A stretch of 64,000 nt of DNA, from assembly GCA_002706885.1 (NCBI GenBank), contig PAKY01000064.1, positions 1-64,000 on the forward strand. The letters run 5' to 3'. The translations under genes and the position numbers were made by a program. The notes under the pieces are model-generated. The model worked only from the letters and a program-made list of their open reading frames with translations. It was not told where the DNA came from and did no database searches. Numbering within the stretch: position 1 is the stretch's first letter; each line of letters starts with the position of its first letter. Source of the DNA: Phycisphaerae bacterium. GTDB lineage: Bacteria > Planctomycetota > Phycisphaerae > Phycisphaerales > UBA1924. Of this stretch, positions 43,836 through 51,750 are shown in pieces.

Positions 43836-44786
43836 ATGGCGATCGGCGGCATCGATATCGGTGGAACGAAGATCGGGGTTTGCCTCGGCGACACGGACGG
43901 TTCGGTGCTCGCGGGCGAGACGATCGCAACGGCGGACCATCCTGATCCAGCGGCGTTGCTCGGGGTGTGCCTCGAGCGGCTCGACGCGCTCCGGGGCAAG
44001 CACGATGTTTCGATCGAGAGCATCGGGGTGGCCGTTCCCGGGCCGTATGACCGGATGGAGCGGCGGTTCCTCGATCCGCCGAACATGCCTGCATGGCACG
44101 GGTTCGGGATCGGGGCTTGGCTCGACGAACGTGCGCCGGCGGCGTGTCGGGTGATGAACGACGCGAACGCGGCGGCGTACGCGGAGTGGCTGTGGGGTCA
44201 TGAGCGCGGGGCGCACACGCTCGTGTTCCTGACGATGTCGACGGGGCTCGGGGCGGGGATCGTGATCGAGGGGCGCGTGCTCGAGGGGGAGCGCGGGCTT
44301 GGGGGCGAGATCGGGCGTGTGCGGTTGAGCGAGGACGGGCCGGTCGGGTTCGGCGCGTACGGGACCGCGGAGGCGTGGGCGAGCGGGTCGGGGATTCGGC
44401 AGATGGCGGAGACCGAAGCGCTGCGCTGCATGCAGGCGGGCGAGGCGACGGCGTTGCACGATGTCGATGTGCTCGACGCCCGAGCGGTGTGCGAGGCGGC
44501 GTCTCGGGGCGATCGGGCGGCCCTTCGCGTTGTCGCACAGTCCGCGGTTCGGCTCGGGCAATTGATCGGGCTGTTGGCGAACGTGCTGGAGCCGCAGGCG
44601 GTGGTGCTCGGGACGATCGGGGTGGCGTTCCCGGACCTGTTCGTGGGGCCTGCGTTCGAGGAGGCGAAGCGTCACGCGGTGTCAGCGACGATGGAGCGGC
44701 TGCGGGTGTCGGCGAGTTCGCTCGAGCATCGGTGGGAGCGGCAAGCGTTGGCGGCGGGGTTGTACGGGCGGGAAGTCCGGGCTTGA
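43836..44786 (+). CDS. ROK-family sugar kinase lacking the zinc motif
   Basis: A 316-residue protein with the actin-like ATPase fold of ROK sugar kinases: GGIDIGGTKIGVCLGD at residues 3-18, VAVPGPYD, VMNDANAAAYAEW with the catalytic-type Asp, and STGLGAGIVIEGRVLEGERGLGGEIG. There is no winged-helix DNA-binding domain, so it is a kinase rather than a repressor. The usual ROK zinc site (His plus CxCGxxGCxE) is absent; the equivalent region reads GEIGRVRLSEDGPVGFGAYGTAEAWASG. It follows the beta-mannosidase by 4 bases and probably phosphorylates mannose or glucose released there. The substrate and the effect of the missing zinc site are unknown. Confidence 0.85.
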   Translation: MAIGGIDIGGTKIGVCLGDTDGSVLAGETIATADHPDPAALLGVCLERLDALRGKHDVSIESIGVAVPGPYDRMERRFLDPPNMPAWHGFGIGAWLDERAPAACRVMNDANAAAYAEWLWGHERGAHTLVFLTMSTGLGAGIVIEGRVLEGERGLGGEIGRVRLSEDGPVGFGAYGTAEAWASGSGIRQMAETEALRCMQAGEATALHDVDVLDARAVCEAASRGDRAALRVVAQSAVRLGQLIGLLANVLEPQAVVLGTIGVAFPDLFVGPAFEEAKRHAVSATMERLRVSASSLEHRWERQALAAGLYGREVRA

Positions 44787-44831
44787 GCGGGCGGCGCCGA
44801 TAACGCGTGATCGGACGATGCCCGAATTGCG

Positions 44832-44860
44832 TCGAACACGGCGTGCTCATCAGGTAAAAT
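44832..44860 (+). promoter_or_regulatory. Possible promoter of the LacI-family gene
   Basis: TAAAAT at 44855-44860 is a fair -10 element in otherwise GC-rich DNA, with a weak -35 candidate TCGAAC at 44832-44837 (17-base spacer). It is about 140 bases upstream of the GTG at 45001. Support rests mainly on the -10. Confidence 0.35.
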
Positions 44861-45000
44861 GTTTGCAGCGAGCGCCGGGTTCGGGCGCGCTGGAGGCACA
44901 CCGTTGCGGATCCGTTCGACGATCGCGGAGGGGGACGACCCCGGCTCGGCGCGTGTGACGCGTTGGTCGGCCCCGGCTTCGCGCGGAGAGGACGGCTTCC

Positions 45001-46032
45001 GTGGGTGAACAGCCGTCGCTGAAGCGTGTCGCGCAGTTGTCAGGGGTGAGCGTCTCGACGGTGAGCCGGGTGCTCAACGACCCGGAAGCGCGGCTGCCCG
45101 TGAAGGCGGAGACGCGGAAGCGGGTGCTCGAGGTCGCGGACAGCCTGGACTACCGCCCGAACCCGATGGTGCGGACGATCCGGGCGAAGCTGACGAACCT
45201 GATCGCGATCGTGGGGTTCCGCGACTTCGGCGCCGCGTTTCGTGGGCCGAGCGAGGAGGCGATCAACTCGTTTACGGAGTTCGCGTACGAGCACGGCTAC
45301 GAGTTGTGCACGAACCTGCTGAGCCCCTCTACGGATCCGTACGAGCTGCCTCGGTGGCGTGTGGACGGAGCGGTGGTCGTGGACTGTCCGGACGCGGCGT
45401 TGCTGTCGAGCATCGAGAACTCGGGGACGCCGTACGTCTCGATCAACGGGGTCGCGGGGAAGACGGGATCTTCGGTCCGCGTGGACGATCGTCACGGGGC
45501 GGCGGACCTGACGGCGCACCTGCTGCGGCTCGGGCATGAGCGGATCGCGTATGTGGCGCAGGACCCGGCGTGTCGGGCGAAGTCGCTCGAGAAGCAGCCG
45601 CATCACACGAGCTTCTTCAACCGTCACTCGGGGTATCTCGAAACGCTTCAGGCGGCGGGGGTCGAGCCGTTGACGCCCGAGCCGCCTGAACCGACGTCGG
45701 CGCGTGAGGCGGTCGAGGCGTGCGTGCGGCGTCGGGGCGCGACCGCGCTGATCGTGTACGACCACATGACGGCGGTGAAGGCGCTCAACGCCATCGCGGG
45801 GCTCGGGCTTCGCGTGCCGGAGGACGTAAGCGTCGGATGCTTCAACGACCTGTTCCCGCTGTCGGACCTGACGCCGAGCGTGACCGCGGTCGGGCTGCCT
45901 GCGGAGGAGATGGGGCGGCTCGCGGCGGAGATGCTGATCGCGAAGATGCGGAGCAGCGACGACAAGCCGCAGACGGTCGTGTGCCCGGAGGAACTGGTGA
46001 TCCGGAACTCGACGGCGGCGCCGCGGAGTTGA
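45001..46032 (+). CDS. LacI-family transcriptional regulator
   Basis: A 343-residue repressor-type regulator. The N-terminal helix-turn-helix is SLKRVAQLSGVSVSTVSRVLNDPEARL at residues 5-31, and the hinge and ligand-binding (periplasmic-binding-protein-like) domain follow (YRPNPMVRTIRAKLTNLIAIVG, DGAVVVDCPDAALLS, DDRHGAADLTAHLLRLGHERIAYV, SVGCFNDLFPLSDLTPSVTAV). The GTG at 45001 is the first start before the HTH. It lies downstream of the beta-mannosidase and ROK genes, and so probably controls the glycan genes. A LacI-type operator occurs at 50928 over the promoter of the pilin-like gene, but binding by this protein is inference. Confidence 0.92.
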   Translation: MGEQPSLKRVAQLSGVSVSTVSRVLNDPEARLPVKAETRKRVLEVADSLDYRPNPMVRTIRAKLTNLIAIVGFRDFGAAFRGPSEEAINSFTEFAYEHGYELCTNLLSPSTDPYELPRWRVDGAVVVDCPDAALLSSIENSGTPYVSINGVAGKTGSSVRVDDRHGAADLTAHLLRLGHERIAYVAQDPACRAKSLEKQPHHTSFFNRHSGYLETLQAAGVEPLTPEPPEPTSAREAVEACVRRRGATALIVYDHMTAVKALNAIAGLGLRVPEDVSVGCFNDLFPLSDLTPSVTAVGLPAEEMGRLAAEMLIAKMRSSDDKPQTVVCPEELVIRNSTAAPRS

Positions 46033-46035
46033 CGG

Positions 46036-48390
46036 CTAGCGGACGCGGGTGATCTTCGCGGCGAGCGAGGCCTCGAGCGTTGGCATGGCGAAGACGAGTT
46101 CGCCCTCGTCGCGGCGTGCCGGCGCCCGATCGATGACGGCGCCGGTCTGGGTGTCGATCCACTCGACCTCGTAATCGCCACGATCAAATCCGGGAAGCGT
46201 CAGCGTGACGCCCGAGATCGGACCGGGATCGATGCCGGCCCGCTTGGCGCCCCAATGGAAGTCGCGGTGGCGTGCCCAGACGAGGGCGGCGGTGGTTCCC
46301 TTTGGAGCGTCGGCGTCGCCGATGGCGGTGAGCCAGACGGGGGTCATGCCCGGACCGATGACGCCTTCGAAGCGGTAGGACGTGTACGCCCAGTCCTTGC
46401 CCGTGTCGATGATCTCGATGGAGCGGGCGCCGGCGGGGATGGTCGCGGTGTAGTCGCCGTTGAATTGGGACATCTCGGACTTGTCGGCCTCGTCGTCGTC
46501 GTCGAACGACCACGAGGTAAGCGGTTCGTCGTCGACGCGGACCTCGATGCGCGAGCCGCCCCACCCCGAGACGCCGCGGACGGAGACGACGAGGGCGCCG
46601 GGGTGCGTGGGCTCGTCGAACTCGAAACGGATGGGGTTGCCGCGGTCGAGGGCCGTGGGATGGATCAGGCCCGGGACGCGCTCGGGGTGATCGAGTTGGC
46701 CGAAGCGATCGACGCGGACGGTGTTGGGCTGGTTCCAGGGGGCGGGGCGCCAGGAGTTGGCGGCGCCGGGGATGCGGAGGGCGTCGGATTCTGAGGCCGC
46801 TCCTCCCCGCGACGCGACACGGCAATCGATCGGCGAGAGTTCGAGCTTGTTGAGCGGAACATCGGCGACGAGGTCGGCGAGGGGCGTGAAGTAGCGGTTC
46901 CAGTGATCGCGTTCGCCGTGGGACCAGTACCAGTAGAGGGCGCCGCCCGCGGAACCGCTCGTGAGGCCGGCCCAGAGCGCGTTGTGCACGGCGATGCGTT
47001 CGGGGCCGTAGGCGGCGTCGGCGTTGGAGCTGTCGAACTCCTGGTTGCCGAACTCGCCGACGAGGTGAGGCTTGCGGTGGCGGTCCCACTTGTCGCGCGC
47101 GGCGGCGTAGTGGGCGAGGCTGTGGTCCATTGCGTTGTATTCGTGCGTGAACGTGAAGTCGAGTTCGTCGAGACCGTCGAGCGTTCGGTCGCCCTCGGTC
47201 CACCAGGTGCTGGTGGCGACGAGATGCTCATGCGGGTCGATGGACTTGAGATAGCCCGCCATCTCGGCGTGCCAGGCGGCGCAGGCCCCGGAGTCGTAGT
47301 CGTCGACGCCGCTGACCTCGTTCCAGAGTTCCCAGCACATGACGGCGGGGCTCGCCCCCCAGCGGGCGACGATGTACCGCAAGCGGCGCTTGTTGAGTTC
47401 GCGAACGAAGGGATCGGTGAAGACGTCGCCCGCGTTCTCGATCGGGCCGCCGTTGACGGCGTTGTAGGGCGACTCGTGCCAGTTGCGGGGGAAGGCGACA
47501 CCTCGCCAGCCGCTGAAGCTGAAGGCGACGGGGATGACCTTCACGCCGAGGACCTCGGCGGTTTCGACGATGCGGTCGACGCGCGCGGCGGCGGACTGGT
47601 TCATCCACCCGAGGCCGCCGGCGTGGCCGAACTCGTCGAACTTCTCGGAGGTCTCGAGGCTGAGGTGGTGGAAGCACGGGCCGAGCCAGAATCGGAGGGT
47701 GTTTCCGTCGTTGGCGGCGAGGTTGATGAGGGTGCGGTCGACGTTAAAAACGCCGAGGTCGCTGCCTGGCCATGCGTGGTTGAGGCCGATTGGGAAGAAG
47801 AGCGAGCCGTCGTCGTGCTCGAAGTAGCGCGAGTTGTTCTCACTGACGCGGACGAAGCCGGGAGCGGGCGTCGCGGGCGTGACGCAGTCGATTGTGACCC
47901 AGTCGGAATTCACGCGGCGGTCGTCGTCGGTGACGACGATGCGGACGCGGTGGGCGCCGGGCTCGGTGAGCGTGAGGCGAAGGCGCCAGCCTCGTTCGCC
48001 GGTCGGCGTCAGGGCCTCGGCGTCGTTGACGACGGCGGCATGGTGGTCAACCGCGTAGAAGGCGGGCATGGAGTGTGTACGGCCGCTGGGGGTCCTGATC
48101 TCGGCGTCGACGGCGATGTCGGTCGGGTCGAAGGGGTTGGACCACGTTCCGCTGACGTCGATGGGGAGTTCGAATCGCTCGTAGAGCTCCGCTACCCGGA
48201 TGCGTGAGGCATCGATGCTGGCGGCGGGATCGCCCTTGCTCGCAAACGCGGCGCGCTGATCGTTGGTGGCGGCCCAGTGAGCGTCGCGGTCGCGGAGGGC
48301 GCTTCGCGTGCCGACGGATGGCGCGGCGTGAGCGATCGAGGTGAGCGTGATGGCGGCGAGGGGAGCAATAGCTCGGAGGAGGATGAGCAT
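46036..48390 (-). CDS. Exported GH5-like (clan GH-A) glycoside hydrolase with N-terminal Ig-like domain
   Basis: A 784-residue secreted protein. A signal peptide (MLILLRAIAPLAAITLTSIAHAA) precedes an Ig-like/DUF5060-type domain (~65-170, VAELYERFELPIDVSGTWSNPFDP). The central TIM barrel has FFPIGLNHAW near 203, NTLRFWLGP, MCWELWNEVSG (acid/base Glu358) and PHLVGEFGNQ (nucleophile Glu446), plus ALYWYWSHGERDHWNRYFTPL. The C-terminal ~230 residues are beta-rich (SVRGVSGWGGSRIEVRVDDEPL), perhaps carbohydrate binding. Substrate cannot be read from sequence; the neighbouring mannan genes make a beta-mannan or glucomannan plausible. It is convergent with the LacI gene, with stops 3 bases apart. Confidence 0.82.
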   Translation of the reverse strand: MLILLRAIAPLAAITLTSIAHAAPSVGTRSALRDRDAHWAATNDQRAAFASKGDPAASIDASRIRVAELYERFELPIDVSGTWSNPFDPTDIAVDAEIRTPSGRTHSMPAFYAVDHHAAVVNDAEALTPTGERGWRLRLTLTEPGAHRVRIVVTDDDRRVNSDWVTIDCVTPATPAPGFVRVSENNSRYFEHDDGSLFFPIGLNHAWPGSDLGVFNVDRTLINLAANDGNTLRFWLGPCFHHLSLETSEKFDEFGHAGGLGWMNQSAAARVDRIVETAEVLGVKVIPVAFSFSGWRGVAFPRNWHESPYNAVNGGPIENAGDVFTDPFVRELNKRRLRYIVARWGASPAVMCWELWNEVSGVDDYDSGACAAWHAEMAGYLKSIDPHEHLVATSTWWTEGDRTLDGLDELDFTFTHEYNAMDHSLAHYAAARDKWDRHRKPHLVGEFGNQEFDSSNADAAYGPERIAVHNALWAGLTSGSAGGALYWYWSHGERDHWNRYFTPLADLVADVPLNKLELSPIDCRVASRGGAASESDALRIPGAANSWRPAPWNQPNTVRVDRFGQLDHPERVPGLIHPTALDRGNPIRFEFDEPTHPGALVVSVRGVSGWGGSRIEVRVDDEPLTSWSFDDDDEADKSEMSQFNGDYTATIPAGARSIEIIDTGKDWAYTSYRFEGVIGPGMTPVWLTAIGDADAPKGTTAALVWARHRDFHWGAKRAGIDPGPISGVTLTLPGFDRGDYEVEWIDTQTGAVIDRAPARRDEGELVFAMPTLEASLAAKITRVR

Positions 48391-48428
48391 GTGAAGGGGT
48401 GTCCTCGGTGGCGGTGCGATCGGGCTGG

Positions 48429-48462
48429 AAAAACGCCCCCGTCGTTTCCGGCGGGGGCGTTT
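48429..48462 (-). terminator. Rho-independent terminator after the 48518 gene
   Basis: An 11-base stem (AAACGCCCCCG at 48431-48441 with CGGGGGCGTTT at 48452-48462) and a 10-base loop. Read on the minus strand it ends in TTTTT (48433-48429), so it terminates the dockerin-protein transcript before the GH5-like gene, which therefore needs its own start site. Confidence 0.85.
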
Positions 48463-48517
48463 GGTTGAAGAGGTTCGTTACCGCGTCACACGTGTCGCGG
48501 GCCGAGGTGATTGAGGA

Positions 48518-49711
48518 TTAGGGGCAGCCGGCGTTGAACGCGCGGACGTGCTCGAGGATGTCGAAGGCGTCGTACACGCCGATGGGCTCGACGAGATCGG
48601 TCGGGCCGCACGGGAGGCCCTCGCCGACGGGGCGGACGCGGAGCTCGAAGTTGGTCGAGCTGAGCTCGGAGCCGTCCGGACCGAAGACCTGGATGTCGAT
48701 CTCGCGGATGTCTTCGGGCGTGGCCAGGACGGAGGTGTCGAGGAAGATGGTCATCGGCTCGCCCGAGGTGAGGTCGACGCTGTCGCCCGCGACGAAGAAG
48801 AAGGTCGGGCCTTCCTTGACGACGAGACGAGCCTGACTCGCTTCGCCGCTCAGGAGTTGGACCTCGAGCTCGATGGTGTCGTTGGCGGAGGCGTCCACGA
48901 CGGGATTGGTGGTGAGGAAGCCGAAGGTATTCTCGCTGAAGCCGTCGTTGTCGAGCAGTTCCGCGTCGACGACGACGCCGTTGCCGGAGGCTGCGACGCC
49001 GTTGAAATCGCCGGTGATCTCGCTGAAGCCGAGGAGCGCGTCCTGGAAGAAGGTCAGCGGGTTCATGCCGATCACGTTCGCGGGCTCGCACGGCATGGTG
49101 GACTCGGCGAGCGCGGCCATGGTGTCGGCGGCGTCGAGGACGCCGAAGGGTTCGGCGACGTCGGCCGCGTTGCAGGGCGGGGGCGTGGAGGGCTCGACGC
49201 GGAAGACGATCGGCGTCTCACTCGGGAACAGGGCGCCCGGCCCGAAGGCCTGGAAGCCGACGCGGGCGACCTGGTCGGCGCCGACGATACCTGTGAGGGG
49301 AACGGTGAGTTCGACGGGCTCGAGGAGGGTCCACTCGGCAGAGACCGACCCCTCGATGAATGTAAAGCCACCCATGCCGTCGGCGGTCTGGATGAACATC
49401 ACGGCGTTCAGGAACGGCGTGTTGACCTCGATGGGATCGATGGTGAGGGTGAAGACATCGGCGCCGGAGGCGTCGATCGGCGCGCCGAAGAAATCCCATG
49501 AGATGACGATTCGGGAGAAGTCGTCCTTGTCGCCCAGGTCGCCGTCGATCAGCACACCGAACTCATCGGGCGTGAACGAGTCAACCGTGCCGGCGCCGAA
49601 GGGGACGATCGGGTTCGCGAGCTGCGCGGGCGTGAGCGTGATCTCCTGGGCCGACGCGGCGCCGATGAGGAGGGTGAGAGCCATGGCTTGAGTCAGAACG
49701 TTGGTCCGCAT
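48518..49711 (-). CDS. Exported two-module beta-sandwich protein with two GC-type dockerin halves
   Basis: A 397-residue secreted protein. A signal peptide (MRTNVLTQAMALTLLIGAASA) follows a GGGGAG ribosome site. The order is: beta-sandwich (~22-175), dockerin-like half PCNAADVAEPFGVLDAADT (~180-205), second beta-sandwich (~215-365), and terminal half PCGPTDLVEPIGVYDAFDI...FNAGCP. The second sandwich resembles the domain between the dockerin halves of the GH26 enzyme (matching GPTFFFVAGDS and ATPEDIREIDIQVFG to GPGWVWHEGPV and AHPSDVRGWGVQLYG). No catalytic motif is visible; it may be a non-catalytic carbohydrate-binding or scaffold partner. It is preceded by the pilin-like gene on the same strand, 111 bases away. 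Confidence 0.78.
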   Translation of the reverse strand: MRTNVLTQAMALTLLIGAASAQEITLTPAQLANPIVPFGAGTVDSFTPDEFGVLIDGDLGDKDDFSRIVISWDFFGAPIDASGADVFTLTIDPIEVNTPFLNAVMFIQTADGMGGFTFIEGSVSAEWTLLEPVELTVPLTGIVGADQVARVGFQAFGPGALFPSETPIVFRVEPSTPPPCNAADVAEPFGVLDAADTMAALAESTMPCEPANVIGMNPLTFFQDALLGFSEITGDFNGVAASGNGVVVDAELLDNDGFSENTFGFLTTNPVVDASANDTIELEVQLLSGEASQARLVVKEGPTFFFVAGDSVDLTSGEPMTIFLDTSVLATPEDIREIDIQVFGPDGSELSSTNFELRVRPVGEGLPCGPTDLVEPIGVYDAFDILEHVRAFNAGCP

Positions 49712-49822
49712 CGTCGATCTCCCCTTCGCACGCGAGCGTGCTTCGTGTATCTCTCGTGAACTGTCGCCGACGCCCGCGTCGTCGCGAGAACGCCGATCGG
49801 TTGTCTCTCTCCGTGTCGGACT

Positions 49823-50764
49823 TCAGTACGCGGTCTTCCAACGCCTGAAGAACGGGTTGCCCAGGTCCCAGAGCCAGGGTCCGATCTCGTCGTCCCGGAA
49901 GGTGAGTTCTTCCTGGTCGAAGACCTGGACGTGACCGTCGGCCATCACCATGTTGGCCTCGGACCAGAGCTCGGTGGCGAGTTCGATGTTGTCGCGGTCG
50001 CCGCGCGCCCAGGTGTACGGGACGACGCCCGTCGGCAGCATGTTGTTCGAGTCCTTCGCGCCGTGGCGGAAGCCCGGGAGCATGACGGCGAAGTTCTGGT
50101 CGCTGGTGTGATCGACGGCGACCATCGTCTGGAGGTGACGCTCGGTGGATTCACCGATCACGATGCAGTTGGACGGGACGGGCGGGGCGGTCCTCGCGTA
50201 GTCCCACTTGCCGCCGAACGGGCGGCCGTAGGTCTGCCCGTTGATATCGTCGGGGATCGTCATGTAGTGGTTGAGGGCGTAGCTGTAGACGTCGCCCGCC
50301 CAGTACTGGTCATCGACGCCGACGCCCGAGCCGCGGTTCTGAAGGGTGAGGTTGTCGGAGTTGTCGCTGCGTGACGGGCAGTTGAGAACCCAGCCCTTCT
50401 TGAAAGCGAGAACGCCGACTTGCGGTCCGTCCTGGCGTGCTTCCTGCGGGGCATCGAGGTAACTGATGATGTTGCCCTGCCAGATCTCATCCCAGCCGTA
50501 CCACGGGTCGGGGTCGCCGAGCTGCTGACGCTCAAGCGCTGCGTAGCGATCGCGGTTCTCGTTGGCGTACATCTCGTTGGCGATGCCGACGGTGCGGAGG
50601 TTGCTCTGGCAGACGACGGCCTTGCCCGAGCGTCTTGCCTGCCCAAGCGCTGGCAGGAGGATGCCGATCAGCAGCGCGATGATGGCGATGACGACGAGGA
50701 GCTCGATGAGCGTGAACCCGTTGCGTCGTCGTGCCGCGTTATGGGAACCGTTCTTCAGCGTCAT
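49823..50764 (-). CDS. Type II secretion/pilin-like protein (prepilin N-terminus, H-X9-DG type)
   Basis: A 313-residue protein. The ATG at 50764 has GGAGG upstream and places the class III prepilin signal where expected: [34 protein letters not shown], with cleavage before Phe17 and Glu at +5. The remainder is soluble, with [27 protein letters not shown] after the helix and a C-terminal region ([11 protein letters not shown] ... [13 protein letters not shown]) of the H-X9-DG type that is greatly expanded in planctomycetes. Function in those bacteria is uncertain: a pseudopilus or a surface glycan-handling role has been considered. It has its own promoter with a LacI-type operator and precedes the dockerin-protein gene, suggesting co-regulation with glycan use. 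Confidence 0.86.
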   Translation of the reverse strand: MTLKNGSHNAARRRNGFTLIELLVVIAIIALLIGILLPALGQARRSGKAVVCQSNLRTVGIANEMYANENRDRYAALERQQLGDPDPWYGWDEIWQGNIISYLDAPQEARQDGPQVGVLAFKKGWVLNCPSRSDNSDNLTLQNRGSGVGVDDQYWAGDVYSYALNHYMTIPDDINGQTYGRPFGGKWDYARTAPPVPSNCIVIGESTERHLQTMVAVDHTSDQNFAVMLPGFRHGAKDSNNMLPTGVVPYTWARGDRDNIELATELWSEANMVMADGHVQVFDQEELTFRDDEIGPWLWDLGNPFFRRWKTAY

Positions 50765-50904
50765 GGGATCCTGGCCTCCGTTCCGATCGCCGATTCGAGG
50801 TGAGAACCACCGCTCCGACGCCCGGCGCGAGCGGCGCGCCGGACCACCGCGAAAAGGGTTCGCACGGGGCAGATGGCCCCAAAACGCCTTCCGCAATTAA
50901 TTTC

Positions 50905-50932
50905 ATTGTATCGGAAAGCGCCTCTATTGCAA
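50905..50932 (-). promoter_or_regulatory. Sigma-70-type promoter of the pilin-like gene
   Basis: Read on the minus strand: TTGCAA (50932-50927) as -35, a 16-base spacer, and TACAAT (50910-50905) as -10. Both hexamers are close to consensus in an AT-richer island. A transcript would start near 50898 and run into the ATG at 50764. The -35 is overlapped by a LacI-type operator. Confidence 0.6.
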
Positions 50933-50941
50933 CCGCTTTCG
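50914..50941. promoter_or_regulatory. LacI-family operator over the promoter
   Basis: TGCAACCGCTTTCG at 50928-50941 fits the LacI-family pattern TGNAANCGNTTNCA at all but the last fixed base. GAAAGCG at 50914-50920 is the exact inverse of CGCTTTC at 50934-50940, so the 28-base stretch may hold two overlapping sites. It covers the -35 and spacer of the promoter, the arrangement of a repressor site. The LacI gene at 45001 is the obvious candidate regulator. Confidence 0.55.
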
Positions 50942-51090
50942 TCGCCGTTCCTGGCATGTAACGACTGAAACTGGTCGCCCGATACCGCTCAAAACGCAAA
51001 CATGCATCGCCCCACTTGAGGAGGGCGGTTGTTCTCGAGGTGATTGGGTGACGAATCGCTGATCGAGCCACTCGCCAGACCGGCTGTGGG

Positions 51091-51750
51091 TCAGGTCGAA
51101 CGCTCGGTCCAGATGGTCGCGAAACGGGCGAGTTCGCTGGCCGAGTTGAGTTCGAGCTTGCGCTTGATGTTCTCGCGGTGGGTCTCGACGGTCTTGACGC
51201 TGATGCCGAGTTCAGCGCCGACGGACTTGAGCGATCGGCCGCGACCGATGTGCTCGAAGATCTCGAGCTCTCGATCGGAGAGGGATTCGACCGCGTCCTC
51301 ACCGCCGCCTCTGCCGAGGGCGCGCTGAACGAGACGGTCGTTGAGCTGTTCGCTGATGGCGGTCTTGCCGTCCGCGACGTCGCGGAGCGCTGCGAGGAGG
51401 TCATCGGCGCTCGCGGACTTGTTGAGGAAACCGCTGGCGCCCGAACGGACGGCGCGTTCGGCGTAGAGGGCCTCGTCATGCATCGTGAACACGAGCATTC
51501 GAACGGCCGGCAATTGTGCATGAAGGAGCTTGATGACACCGAGACCGCTGCCCCGGCTGAGGGCCATGTCCACGATCGCGAGATCGGGTTTGGACTCGGC
51601 CGCCACGCGGACGGCCTCGGATTCGGTCGCCACGGCTCCGACCACCTCGAACTCGGTTGAACCCGCGAGGGCGTCGCGGAGCCCTGTCACGACGAGCGGA
51701 TGGTCGTCCACGATCAGGACACGGTGAAGACGTCGCGTGGCGCTGGTCAC
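51091..51750 (-). CDS. NarL/LuxR-family response regulator
   Basis: A 219-residue two-domain regulator. The receiver domain has RVLIVDDHPLV with Asp15/Asp16, the phospho-acceptor in LAIVDMALS (Asp61) and the later Thr and Lys regions. The C-terminal LuxR-type helix-turn-helix is LSDRELEIFEHIGRGRSLKSVGAELGISVKTVETHRENIKRKL. The GTG start overlaps the upstream kinase stop by 4 bases, so the two form a coupled two-component system. Target genes are unknown; the nearest downstream gene on the strand is the pilin-like gene, which has its own promoter. Confidence 0.94.
   Translation of the reverse strand: MTSATRRLHRVLIVDDHPLVVTGLRDALAGSTEFEVVGAVATESEAVRVAAESKPDLAIVDMALSRGSGLGVIKLLHAQLPAVRMLVFTMHDEALYAERAVRSGASGFLNKSASADDLLAALRDVADGKTAISEQLNDRLVQRALGRGGGEDAVESLSDRELEIFEHIGRGRSLKSVGAELGISVKTVETHRENIKRKLELNSASELARFATIWTERST

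Larger units (their letters stand above)
50765..51090. other. 326-base intergenic region upstream of the pilin-like gene
   Basis: Contains the minus-strand promoter and LacI-type operator at 50905-50941, and an untranslated leader of about 130 bases before the ATG at 50764. The higher part (50945-51090) lies downstream of the response-regulator gene; no terminator, RNA or small gene was recognised there. Confidence 0.55.

Noticed and set aside
42182-44086. 634-codon minus-strand frame opposite the beta-mannosidase
   Set aside because: Arg/Pro-rich shadow; the GH2 catalytic residues are on the plus strand.
49728-49741. GCACGCGAGCGTGC as a regulatory hairpin upstream of the 48518 gene
   Set aside because: Only a 2-base loop and a GC-rich context; no supporting promoter elements.
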